Shown piece by piece: positions 36,371-47,700 of a stretch of DNA of 58,151 nt. Every line of letters starts with the position of its first letter. The stretch's first letter is position 1. The notes below the pieces were generated by a model. That model was not told the DNA's origin, did not search any database, and was given only the letters and a program-made list of their open reading frames with translations. Origin of the DNA: Planoprotostelium fungivorum (Eukaryota; Evosea; Variosea; Cavosteliida; Cavosteliaceae); assembly GCA_003024175.1 (NCBI GenBank), contig MDYQ01000174.1, positions 1 through 58,151 of the forward strand. Direction: 5' to 3'. Both the position numbers and the translations under genes were made by a program.

Positions 36371-36516
36371 TTCAGTCGGACGTATTTTATTCCTTTTTAT
36401 TTGTCTCCAGAAATGACGATCATGAATACGTTGATCCAATTCTAGTGATGAAACGATTTATCCGCATTCGCATCTTATCGATAGATGTTCATGGTATAAA
36501 TTGATCTACTTATCTT

Positions 36517-38230
36517 TCACTCACCTTCTATCTTTCCTTCTATCTCCTCTTCCTTCTCCTCTTTCTTCTCTTGTTTTTCCTCTACAATGCCATCAAACAT
36601 TCTCTTGTAAACCTTCTGTTGTTTCTTCTTATCATTCTCTTTCGTCTGCTGGATCTTCTTCAATAGTTGTCTCGCATCTTCGTTGTCCGCCTCTCTCTTC
36701 AGAATTCGGTTCAGATCGGTCGTCGCCTTCTCTAAATCGTTGAGACCGATGTAAGCTTGAGCCCTTCTGTACAGAGCCTTCAGGTGGTTCTCATCCTTCT
36801 TCAATATCTAATAAAATATTAAGTGGATGATTCGATTGGATGGCTTATTCGTTTGATTGGTATTCGATTGATTGTGATTCTTCTTTAGTTCTCTCACCAG
36901 ATTACACCCTTGAACAGCTTCATCGTACTTCTTCAACTTGTTTCGTGTGGCACAGAGATTCAATTGGAGTTGACCCAGTATGACCTCCTTCTGTTCCTTC
37001 TCTTTTGCTTCTTGTTCAACACTCAATGGCTTCCTCTCTCCTCTCTTGGCTCTTCGTGTGGGCTTGTCTTTCTTCGCGTCAGTATTTTTTTCGTTATGTT
37101 CATCCCTTTTATTTTGGTTTATTTTGTCCGTCACTCTGTTTCGTGACGTATATCGCAATAACTCTTCTTATCTATCGTTCTATCACATCTATCATGGATA
37201 TCTGAGACACTCTAAGACGTCTATCATTCGATGTATCGTATTGTCTCCTGATGACGTGACAACAATTTGTATAACACACCTGCATCCATGTCTCTCAAGA
37301 CGCTCATGACTTGCTCGTTTGGATCGTCGTAAGTGAATTCGATGGCCTTCTCGTATTTCTTCTGAGCTCTGAGATATCTCTTCGCCGCAAAGTACAAATT
37401 TCCCTCTTCTTTCATGCGGATGGATGTCTCGTTCTTCTCTTGGATGGGAAGCCCTCTTCCTCTCAACTGGTTGAATCAATCACTCGTTCGACGTTCGATG
37501 ATCATGCGGTGTCATCGGCATCATCCTATCAGCGTGGATGTGATGGAACAGTGGCTCATTTGACGTTGCATGAATGAGATTATAGAGAAGAGATGAAAGA
37601 CAGTCTTGGGTAATGGCTCACGTTCTCGATATATAAGACCTTGACTTGGTATTTGACTGTTGCATTAGCGGGTGGCGTCATTCTCTGAGATCTGCCCCAC
37701 GTCATTATGTGATGAGAAGGTACAACGTCACCTCGCTTTGACGTGATCTGCATCTTGATGTTCCTTCTGATCGATGACGAACGTATTGTATTCGGACTTG
37801 ATGGTCACAGTGGCCTCATCACCCTGTGTGGATTAAGATCAAAGTGAAGATCAGTTCCTTCTCGGACACCTGTGAGAGAGTGGAGAGGGCCATCTCTAGA
37901 CCATCAGATACACATCCTTTTCCATAGGTGAATTGGACAGTTCTGTTTTCAAACTCGATGTTGTTCGAGACATTCGTGCCAACGATGGACAGCTCGACAA
38001 TTCCATCTTCTTCTGGATAATTACCCTGACATCACGTGAGTCCAGTCTGTGACGAATCGAAGTGGTACCTGACGTTCATCTTTGGTCAACAGACGCAAGA
38101 CACCTCTACAATTATTCTCCGAGATGTCCTCTTCAACGTTGAGACTGGGATTGGGTTCCACCTCGAACTTCTTATCTTGCAATGCTCGAGTCAGGTAATC
38201 AGGTTGTTCACCCATTGCATCGCCTTCCAT
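36517..38230 (-). CDS. FKBP-type prolyl isomerase with TPR domain
   Basis: The start at 38230 gives MEGDAMGEQPDYLTRALQDK. A divergent FKBP domain follows: GNYPEEDGIVELSIVGT, IEFENRTVQFTYGKGCVSDG, LEMALSTLS, GDEATVTIKSEYNTF, and TPPANATVKYQVKVLYIEN. The last string is the FKBP C-terminal strand (PPNA.L.YEV). TPR helices follow: RMKEEGNLYFAAKRYLRAQK, ILGQLQLNLCATRNKLKKY, and LKALYRRAQAYIGLNDLEKA. A highly charged Lys/Glu tail ends at 36517. The layout is that of FKBP4/5-like Hsp90 co-chaperones. Several active-site aromatics are missing, so it may lack isomerase activity, like the second FK domain of FKBP52. About eight introns are present. A GTGAGT donor overlaps the stop codon. Confidence 0.85.
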
Positions 38231-38600
38231 GGTGTCGTTCCAAGTGACGTCGTCCGATTCGATTCGATCTGATGTTGAGAAGGGGTCAGAAGTTACGTTG
38301 CACTTGTACTCTGACCGAGTTGTACTAGTTGGGAAATCGGAATGGTTACAAACCAATGCTCCTCTCCAAGGAGAGCACAGATACACGAACGTTTCACGTG
38401 AAGCTTAGAACTACATAACCACACTCCAGTATCGAAGTCACTTTATTTATGCATCATGGATACATCACCCACGCTACAGAATGAGAAACGCAACGTCTTA
38501 CGATGCAGCTCACAAGAGTACGACTCGGAGAGGATTAGAAGATCACCGTCTAACGCTGCGTATTACGGTGATTAGTGACGCCATCCACCTTCATATCGTT

Positions 38601-40386
38601 ATGCATCACCCGTCTGATCGATTCGCAGAGAGCGGGACCCTCTTGTCTCTTCCAGACGACATCCTCTCTCGCATCATCGAGGGAAATGCTCTCAGCTGTC
38701 GGCTCGTTTGCCGAAGGCTTTACAAACTTGTATGGAGGAGATGTCTCCTCAGAGATTACACGCTACAGCTCTCGGGTGGCTTCGACTTTGTAAGAGAATG
38801 GATCTACAAGCACCGATGGAACACACCCACGAGCTCTATCGCCCTCGATCTGGAAAACATCATTGACGAGTCGGACATCGAAACCATCGCGGCCCAACTA
38901 TCAAAGGTGAAGAGAATCGAAGGGCCTGTGGAGCTGAGACGAGAAAGGTCGCCGGATTGAAGCACGTCGAGATCAGGAATGCAGTGTGTGGAACGCTGCG
39001 GGCCGCCCAACACATCTTCTCCACGCCCGACTTGAAGAGGTAACCCCATCTCACGTCGACTTCTCCGTCTCATCTAGTCATTGACTCCATCAGTCTCTCT
39101 ATTCCTAAATCATGGTGGGACGCACATCCCTTCCAAGGTCACACTCACCTGCTCCACTTACGTATCACCGATTGTGTCAGGTGCCCGGGCTTTTATTCCC
39201 TTTTATTCTCTTTGGTAGTCTCCTTCACCACTGACGCACCAATCAGACACATTCCTCTCTCCTTCCTCAAACTCATACCTCGTCTGAAGACGTAAGTCTG
39301 GTCATCGTGCATCTTCTCATTACAATGACAGTCTGGCCATATCATACAGCAGAGATTACAGCCACCTTCAACACGTCCCCCATCTAGAAGAACTGTCCTT
39401 GTCTCAACCCTATCGATTCGACTTCTCCCGTCTCAGCTTAGTTCCTCGTCTAAAGGTGAACGTGAACCTGTGAAAGAGGAATACTGAAGGTCGTGCCAGG
39501 TCCTTCAAATTCCCGCCCAGCAGGAAGGATTCGAGAAAGTCAGAGACTTGAAAGAGCTGCACACGATCAAGTTGTTAGACTGCTCGTCAGGCATCGACCT
39601 CAGGGATCTACAGCACTGTCCCTCTCTAACGGCAGTGGATCTATCTCAATGCATCTCGTCAGCTTGGCATTACGAAGTGAATAGTCACTCAATCTTCGTG
39701 GATCGAATATGTTTTAATCTGTTTTATTGATATCACCGTCAACTCTAACGCTCTGCAGGTCTTATCGAAATTCCCTCTAAAGTCTTTGAGCCTCCACGAA
39801 TCATGTTCAGAGACGAACAGCCTGAGTACGTCTCATATTTTACACTGACCTTCATTTTATTTCATTTTATTGTTCTCCGAATTTACGTCTCACTCTTTGC
39901 AGTTCGGTATAACGGAGGAACCATCCTCCACAGAAGCTTAGAGCATCTGAGATTCGTTGGAAAGGGTGGCAGTGTCAGCCAGAACGTCTTACGCTGGATC
40001 TGCAGCTTCCAACAGCTTAAATCATTGACTTATTCTGCCCCCGGCCTGTCTTCACTCAACACGGACTGGAACGTTCTCCTCCAATTGAACAATCTCGAGT
40101 GTTTAGACGTACCGAATAACTTGGCTGACCCAGAGTTTCGTGTCTTAGCCAAGATGGAAAACTTGAGAAATCTGAGGTGAGAGAATCAAAATAGATCAAA
40201 TTCATAAATCGACTCAGTGCATGCAGGTTGAGCGGAGACAACATCACGAATGGAAAGAAGTTGATGAGCCTGACGAAATTGAAGCGACTTCATTTGCCTC
40301 ATTCGACAAAGTGGTTGGAGAGGAACTTGAGCATGGCTATCCCCGAGTGTCGCATCACGTTCGGGACACCTCTCACGGCCGAATAA
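38601..40386 (+). CDS. F-box and LRR protein
   Basis: The start at 38601 (or 38481 in the same frame) leads to the F-box LLSLPDDILSRIIEG-NALSCRLVCRRLYKLVW. The rest is an irregular LRR array over about 12 exons: LEELSLSQPYRFDFSRLSLV, LKELHTIKLLDCSSGIDLRD, LTAVDLSQ, FPLKSLSLHES, LRWICSFQQLKSLTYSAPGL, NNLECLDVPNNLAD and LTKLKRLHLPHSTKWLE. The end reads ITFGTPLTAE at 40386. F-box/LRR proteins act as substrate receptors of SCF ubiquitin ligases, binding SKP1 through the F-box and targets through the LRRs. The F-box match is clear. The target is unknown. Confidence 0.85.
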
Positions 40387-40530
40387 ATGTCTTAAATATC
40401 CGGTTCGATAGAGATCTGTTGGTGTGTCGAGATGATGATGACATCTTTCTGATGCATCTCCTCATCAGCCTCTACGTTCAACTCGCATTGTCCACACTTA
40501 AAGCATCAAAGAGTTCCTGATCGCGATGAG

Positions 40531-41231
40531 TTAAACCATCCTGTTCGTCTTCAAGTCATTCACCTTCATCATCTGAGAGCATTCCGTCGTGATGCTTTCG
40601 AGCTTACGATTCTGATCGGCGATGACAACATCTCTATCGGCCAACTGTCTGTCTTTTGCTCGTTTGATTTCCTCTTGAACGAGAAACATAATCTCCAATT
40701 GCTCCTGAAGTTGAAGGTTCTCATCTTCTAATCGATTGACCCGATTCATCAGCTCCTTTTCCATGTTTCTATACTGTCTAGTCATCTCAGAAAATACGTC
40801 TCTCGTGTTGCCTTCTCCGTCCAGCACGCTAACATTGAGTTCTCGTATTTGAAGCCGTAATGTGTCCTTCTCCTCTCCTCCCCTGACTAACGCCGTCCCC
40901 TGACTGGCTGCTTTCGTCAGTGAAGAACATGATTTCCGCCTTGGGCTCACTCAGTTGATACTCCAATGCTTGTATCTTTGCCTTCGCCTTAGCGAGCTGC
41001 TCCTCGATCGGGATCTCTTCACATCATCAGCNCGCCGTCCCCTGACTGGCTGCTTTCGTCAGTGAAGAACATGATTTCCGCCTTGGGCTCACTCAGTTGA
41101 TATTCCAATGCTTGTATCTTTGCCTTCGCCTTAGCGAGCTGCTCCTCGATCGGGATCTCTTCACATCATCAGCTTCACGTGAAACAACGAATGCTGTCAC
41201 CTCTCTTGGTCTTCCGTACTACCTTCCGCAT
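40531..41231 (-). CDS. DRC12 (CCDC153)-like coiled-coil protein
   Basis: The start at 41231 gives MRKVVRKTKR-EIPIEEQLAK, AKAKIQALEYQL, then KDTLRLQIRELNVSV, FSEMTRQYRNMEKELMNRVN, RLEDENLQLQEQLE, ADRDVVIADQNRKLESI and the end NDLKTNRMV at 40531. A basic start, a long coiled coil, the SEMTRQYRNM segment and the later DRD..IA....KLE segment follow the order of CCDC153/DRC12, a small subunit of the axonemal nexin-dynein regulatory complex. The match is from memory of the family pattern. The first coding exon lies in the duplicated block around the N at 41032, so the 5' part of the model depends on which copy is real. Confidence 0.65.
40891..41173. repeat. 141 bp direct duplication around a single-N gap
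   Basis: Bases 40891-41031 and 41033-41173 are the same 141 bp with one mismatch (C at 40961, T at 41103), separated by a single N at 41032. This is what is left when two contig ends that overlap are joined without merging. The real chromosome most likely has one copy. Confidence 0.9.
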
Positions 41232-41348
41232 GCTGTGTGTTAAAAATACGCTCGTCTCCGAAAACACACACGGCACGATTTATTCATCTATGTGATGGAA
41301 CATGATGCATCTCCTACGAATTCATCTATAGTTTTATTATCAAAGAAG

Positions 41349-42280
41349 TTAGAGCAGTGTGCATTTCGCCTTCTTCTTGGGGGGTCGTAGGACACATCTT
41401 ACGGCCTCGTCAAACTGCCACACGTCAACCTCGTGGTCTAACCCATTCGCATGCGAGTTCACTCACCACGTCCTTCAGATTCAGACATGTCTTTGCCGAA
41501 CACTCCATGTATCTCTGTGCCTTCAGTTTTCGTGCCAGCTCGTTTCCTTGCTCTGTCTGCACGATTTGGCCTGAGGCGATATTCTGGGCTTCTGAGGGGT
41601 CATTTCTAATATCTGCCTTTGTACCGACGAGGATGAAGGGAACGTCGGGACAGAAGTGAATGAGTTCGGGGTACCACTGTTGGGATGAGTTGGGATTGAA
41701 AGAAGGATGGAGGTGATGGAAAATGCAAATGTACCTTGGTTGATACGTTCTCGAAGGAAACTTGGGAAGTGACGGAAAAGCAGAGAAGGAAGACGTTGGC
41801 GTTAGCGTAAGACAGTGGTCGCAGACGATCCTATCATTTTTTCAATATGAACCATCCGATACGTTTTAAAAATGAGATTCATCGAGTAAAAGAGCTCACG
41901 TATTCTTCCTGCCCAGCAGTATCCCACAGACCTGGATAATCCATCAGAGATCCCGATGGTGGAGAAAAAAAGGAGAGACTCACCCAATTCGATGCTCTGA
42001 TCTCCAGCCGTGAGATTGACTACGTAATTGTCGAAGACCTGTTGCATTGTCAATTGTGTTCGAATCGCTATGCCCAGCATTCAACTCACCGTCGGGACAT
42101 AATCCTTCGGAAACTCTTTTTTAGCGTAAGAGATGAGGAGACAAGTCTGTCACAGAGATCAGCGAGAAAATGATGAGATGGAAGACGGACGAGTGGACGA
42201 GAAATCATCCGATTCCTTACCTTTCCTACAGCACCATCTCCTATGACCACCAATTTGATCGTTTTGGGTGGAGCCGACAT
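41349..42280 (-). CDS. Rac/Rho-family small GTPase
   Basis: The start at 42280 gives [20 protein letters not shown] (P-loop). Next come [20 protein letters not shown] (switch I), [20 protein letters not shown] (switch II), [25 protein letters not shown] (G4, TKAD), and [19 protein letters not shown] (G5). The Rho insert region is [19 protein letters not shown]. The C-terminus is polybasic and ends KKKAKCTLL, a CaaX box whose final Leu predicts geranylgeranylation and plasma-membrane attachment. Length and motifs are normal, and the protein should be active. It would control actin in the amoeba. Introns are 50-75 nt. Confidence 0.96.
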
Positions 42281-42665
42281 GATATTCTAGATGTGTCGCG
42301 ATGAGAGAGAGTTCGAATAAATACGAAGCTGAATCGCCCAGACACTCCTTCGATATAGAATAATCTATAGAACTCGGCTGCCACGAAAACCAGTCCGCTT
42401 GTTGCCCTCGGTTTGTGTATGGAATCCCTCCCTCCCCCGCATTTTTCCCTCCCTCCCCTATTTCGGAGAAATCTTTCTGGCTCCGTGTGACAGACGCCGC
42501 TGCCTCTCTATCTCTCCTCTATATGCGACGTGTGCGACCTTCTATGTCTCTAGCGAGTCGACGACGTATCGTTTGCGTTGGCGTATCATTGCGGTACAAA
42601 ATCGTTTGTAGAGGTCCGAACTCTATAATTAGCCTTGAGGGAGGAGTCTGACAGTGTCACAGGTG
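42281..42665. promoter_or_regulatory. Divergent intergenic region
   Basis: About 385 bp between the Rac gene (minus) and the repeat protein gene (plus). It should contain both promoters; it is pyrimidine-rich around 42420-42540. No gene is supported. Confidence 0.5.
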
Positions 42666-44546
42666 ATGAACGGCAGATCCACCCCTGACAAGGTCTCAAG
42701 TCGTTCCTTACAATCGACACACTGGACGAGTGGCGATGGGAATACATCCACATTTGATACGACCAATCGTCTGACTTATGGAGGATTCGGTAACACGCTT
42801 CCTCCTCTCGGCAATAGCCCTTGTGCGTATCAATGTCACACATCTCTCGTTGATGTCGGCACAGCGAATCACAATCGATCTTCGATCGTTCTGGGGAACT
42901 TGGACCATGTCACACAGAGCACAACACAGCAGGCATATACATCACCTGGTGCTGCACCTCCTGTTCAAGTGAGCTGGAACACCACGTATATCGATGCAGA
43001 CTGAAAGAAACAGCGAACACTTCGAGATCACAACCGATCACACATTCCACAAGGAGATCGATCACATATGGGCATGCCAAGCCAAAGCATCAGTCACGAT
43101 GCATATATTACACACGCGACCGAAGGTTATCAGAGACCGGACAACTTCAATCGATACAAGTTGTCTCAAGTAGAGATCAACGAGCAGAATTACGTTCCTT
43201 CGAAACAGTGGCAAGGTGAAGAAGATTTCCCATGATGTCATCATCGAACATCACACAGGGACGACATCGAGTGCATACAAGATGCCAGAGGGAGAAAGGA
43301 CCCGAAGAGTGCACGCAGATCTACAGAAGAGTGAAGGCATCGGATCGAAAGATGTTACATCTGATTTCCACACCACATCACAGACTCACTACACCTCACC
43401 GTCACCGGATACCTCTGCTCTCGAGCAGATGATGCAAAACTTGAACACTCTGAGACGAAGTAATTTTGTCCTGGGTTCTGACGTCCTCCCTTTCAACACT
43501 ACGTCTCTCTCTTCTTACGCATCACCCTCTGGAGGTGAGGATGATCCATGAGAAGACACTGAAGATATCGCAGCCACTGCAGAGGATTCTGGACGCATCG
43601 TGCACAACGCAGAGATACAAAAGTCACACATCCACTTTGGTGAACAGGACAGACAGAGAGACCTCAAGTGAGTCTCTCCTCTTATCAGAACCGCTGCAGT
43701 CACTCATGAAAGTCAGGACCATACAGCAGGAGCACTTTTCACATCCTAAAGTTGTCAAGGAAGATGCAGCGGGACCTCACATGAATCTGAAGACACATAT
43801 TCACTTGGGCTATCCCACAGAGGAATTCTCTCCCGCCAGTTGGGGCAGCACGAACCAAGACACGTACGTCGACAACGGTGGCTCAGGGAATCGAGCTCGA
43901 CCTCTGAATATGGACTTGCAGAGGACACACATTCGTCTGGGTACGTCTAAATCGCACGTGACATCGAGATGATGAGCATCATCGTGATCGTGAAAATCAT
44001 GGGGCATGCTTGCGATCAGATCGTCAGGAGCCCATCATCACATCACGAGACTGAGACCATCTTGCAGGTGATCGAAGTGCCGAGGGCCAGAAAATCGGAT
44101 CGAGATACGCAGAAGAATATGTTAAGAGGGCCCTGCCCACAAACCAGCATCAAGTATCACCCTCCGAGCTGAGGCAACAGCTGAAGAAGTCGCACTTTGA
44201 TCTATCTGAAGAGGCTCGCATCGATGACTGGAAGACTTCGGCTCAGTACGACTACACGAAGAAGAAGGCCGAGCCGGCAACGGGCACAAAGACGTACAAG
44301 TGATGAGAGACGATGCGATGATGATGAGACTGACGCGCAGATAGACCTGGCGTCGTATTTGGAGATCGAAATCAGTTCGGGGCCATTAGTGATGAGACGA
44401 CGAACGGAACTTATTATGTCCAACACGAAGGAGGCAGGAGCAGTCCACCGAAGGACACATCGTGGTCCAGGATGACACACTTCAAATCGGGCTCGCAGCA
44501 TGTTCACGAGTTGAATTCTTCGTACCAGGATCAATTTACGAAATGA
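42666..44546 (+). CDS. Repeat protein resembling axonemal microtubule-binding proteins
   Basis: The protein has at least seven loose repeats of 40-60 residues with a core [KR][ST]x[IF]x[LF]G, a spacer, then a Tyr-containing end. Examples: RSSIVLGNLDHVTQST-TQQAYTSP; RSNFVLGSDVLPFNTTS-LSSYASP; KSHIHFGEQD; KTHIHLGYPTEEFSPASWG; RTHIRLG; KKSHFDLSEEARIDDWKTSA; and at the end MTHFKSGSQHVHELNSSYQD. The start is at 42666 and the stop at 44546, with seven or eight introns. Short KSHF.LG...Y repeats are typical of proteins that line ciliary doublet microtubules (established for such proteins in general; family assignment here is inference). No membrane or signal sequence is seen. The nearby DRC12-like gene fits an axonemal role. 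Confidence 0.6.
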
Positions 44547-44731
44547 GCGAGATAAATATCGCTCTGGGTGTACAAACCACTCTGCCGGTATCATTCTCAC
44601 GAGATGGTGGTAGATGATGTTGGTTTCTTCGTGCGATAAAATTGAGGAGTCACAAATTGAAAAGTGATAGCTATTCCCGTAAGGTGGCTCAGCAATTTGG
44701 CGCGTCTTGTCAATTTCCAAGGGCACAGACG

Positions 44732-47700
44732 ATGAGAGACAGCATCACCTCTCTTGTCTTATTTCTATGCGTCGTGACCGCTCAATTGGACACGGCATGT
44801 CTCATGAACCGTCTCAATGGTGTAAAGAACGGCAGCGTGCCCTTCAGAGGAGTCAATCTGGGCTCCTGGTTGGTCGCTGAATACTCTGTGACTCCACAGT
44901 TGTGGGACGACCATCAGTGTGATCCAAAAACGACACCGGGACAGTATCTCTTAGAGAAATGCCTCCGTCAGCAGTCCGTAACAGTGAGTCTATACCACAG
45001 GGGCGTCTGTGACGAGAGATAGTTAATGAATCAGACACTGGAACAACATTGGAACAACTGGATCACCGAGATGGACTTCGTACAGATGGCTGAACAAGGT
45101 CTGAATTCAGTACGCCTTCCTATCGGTTGGTGGTCCATCTATGATACGATCGTGAGACGCCGGAATCAGATGTCACATCATCTTATTTGAGAAGGGAGGC
45201 ACCATGAACTCTGGATCAGGCGTAATTCCCTTGGATCACGCAACAGGATCACTCAAATATATCGACCGAGCTTTCGACTGGGGTAATCAATATGGAATCG
45301 GCATCATCTTAGACATGCAAGCCGCTCCTGGCTCTCAAAACGGACAGGTGATTGTGTGATGGACGAGACGTCTGTCACGATGACGGTCCGTGCAACGTGA
45401 AATGAACACCTTATAGGATGAAAGTTCACCCTCTGTAAATAATGAATACGTTTGGGACCTATATCAGACAAACATCGACCAAACGACTCAATCCATCAAA
45501 TTGTATACGATGAGATACTGTAACTACACTTCGTTTCTCGGTTTCTCTCTGCTAAATAAGCCCGGCAACGCAGCTCGCGCTCTCAACATGGATCTATTGC
45601 AACAGTGAGTCAACACTACAGCAATATATGCATCCATCATTCAATTCATCTCATCTCATATCACAACATGCAAATAGAAGTACACCACGCGATGCCTCCT
45701 GTTGTCTGATGATTTCAACAGGTTTTATCGAACGGCATACAATACTATCAGACAGTACAGCAACGATTCTTTCGTCATCATCAGCCCTCTCAGCGCACCC
45801 TCACAGACCGGGACAGAGAGTATATGGGTCAATTTCATGATCGACAGCACGTACAAAAGAGTCTACGTCGACATGCATTACACTCTCTGTCAGGTGTGCT
45901 AGAGCCATCACTTGATCCATCTTATTTCATCTTATTTGCTCACATTCGAGTCACAGCAGGGAGCTTATTCGTACAACGACGACGATCGATTGCAATACAT
46001 CAATAACATATCCAGTCTGATCGATCAATTCAATCAGGTGAGTCGAACGATTCACATCGAAGCATAGAGAATGAAAGACGAAAGGTGAACAGTAAATTAC
46101 TCTATGTCGGTGAATGGAATCTCTGTGGAATATCGAGGGACAAGGCTCATTTCGCCGCATCAAATCTATTACAAGTGAGTCTACATTTAAGACGAGAGGA
46201 TGAGACGAATTCGAATTGACGAACCGTTCAGACGTTCAGTGCGGCAGGTGGTGGATGGTCTTACTGGAATTGGAAATCGAATCAAACGTGGTCCACCATG
46301 AAGACGGCCTTCACAGAGGGATGGATGGCGCCGAATGCCACAGGAATTCCATTCTGCAGTACGGTTCCGGGGCTATCGAGCATCTATTCCTCTCCTTGGT
46401 CCTCCCTTCCGTACGTATCCATTTCTGATGCAAGCTTTTCGTCCTCTGATTACATCTTTTCAATTTATCTTGACCATCTCATCGAATTCTATTTGACATC
46501 TATCTCAATACCATCTCGAATAGATCGACCATTTTCATGATCTCTCCATCTGATGACGTCTGTCTTTCTTCTCACGCGAATACAGCACACCCACCTCCGC
46601 CGTCACCCCCACTACCTCTCCTTCCATCGATTTCGAACCATCGCCGAATTGCAGTTCCTCTCGAATGGAATCTCTCCTCTCTCAGAAGACTCCGGTCCGT
46701 GCGACTTCCCTCTACGGTTGGTTAGTCCTCGATTCCAGCGTCACACCCTGGCTGTGGACTTCCAACAACTGCAGTACGACGCAGGATAGGGGGACTTATC
46801 TCCTGACGAGATGTCTGGGAGGTCGGGACAATTCTGTTCTGAAGAGACATTGGAACACCTTCGTCACGGAGGATGATTTCAGGAGCATCGCTCGCTCTGG
46901 ATTGAATGCGGTGAACATTCCCATTGGTTGGTGGACGATCTATGATACGAAGGTGAATGAATGGAATGGTACCTGATGATATACGAGAATCTCATACAAC
47001 ATCATCTGTGATGAATCAGATGACAATCATCATTCAATGATATCGATGATGACATTCACATCCATGCACTTCATCTCATTGATATCACACAGAACGGAGC
47101 ATGGAACGGTTGTTCTTACGTACTACCCAACGGATTCACCATCGGTACCCTTCACTACTTAGACCTGGCCTTCTTGTGGGCCACCAAGTGGAACTTGGGT
47201 GTCATTCTGGACATCACAGCCGCTCCCGGAGGCCAGAATCAAGAAGAAGGAGCCTCTTCAATTTCTCTCAACGATTATTTCTTCGGTGGTTACAATACGA
47301 ATACTGATTGCATGAGCGATGCACTGGATCTTTTGATGAATCGATACGGTGCACAATCTCAGTTCATTGGGATCAATGTCTTGAAACGACCGGGGACAAG
47401 ATATCAGGAGTACCTGTTGAGCGCGTGAGATTCGATTGTAAATTTTATATTCTTATAATACTACATGTGAAACTGTCGTGAGATTAACAGGAGATAGATA
47501 TTGGCAGAGGTCATACAATACCGTGAGAAAATACACACAGACTGCCTTCGTCATCATCGATCTGCCTGCTGATCAGAACATGACCAGTCCTTATTGGGTA
47601 TCCAATTTCTCCCCTCCCAATGTTACCAATGTCTGGCTATCCTATCAGATCACTCCCTGCTCGGTGAATCCAGATGTTCATATCCTCAGATTCTCTGATC

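Noticed and set aside
42399-42651. Pro/Ser/Arg-rich frames between Rac and the repeat protein
   Set aside because: Composition follows a pyrimidine-rich promoter region; no exon or family support.
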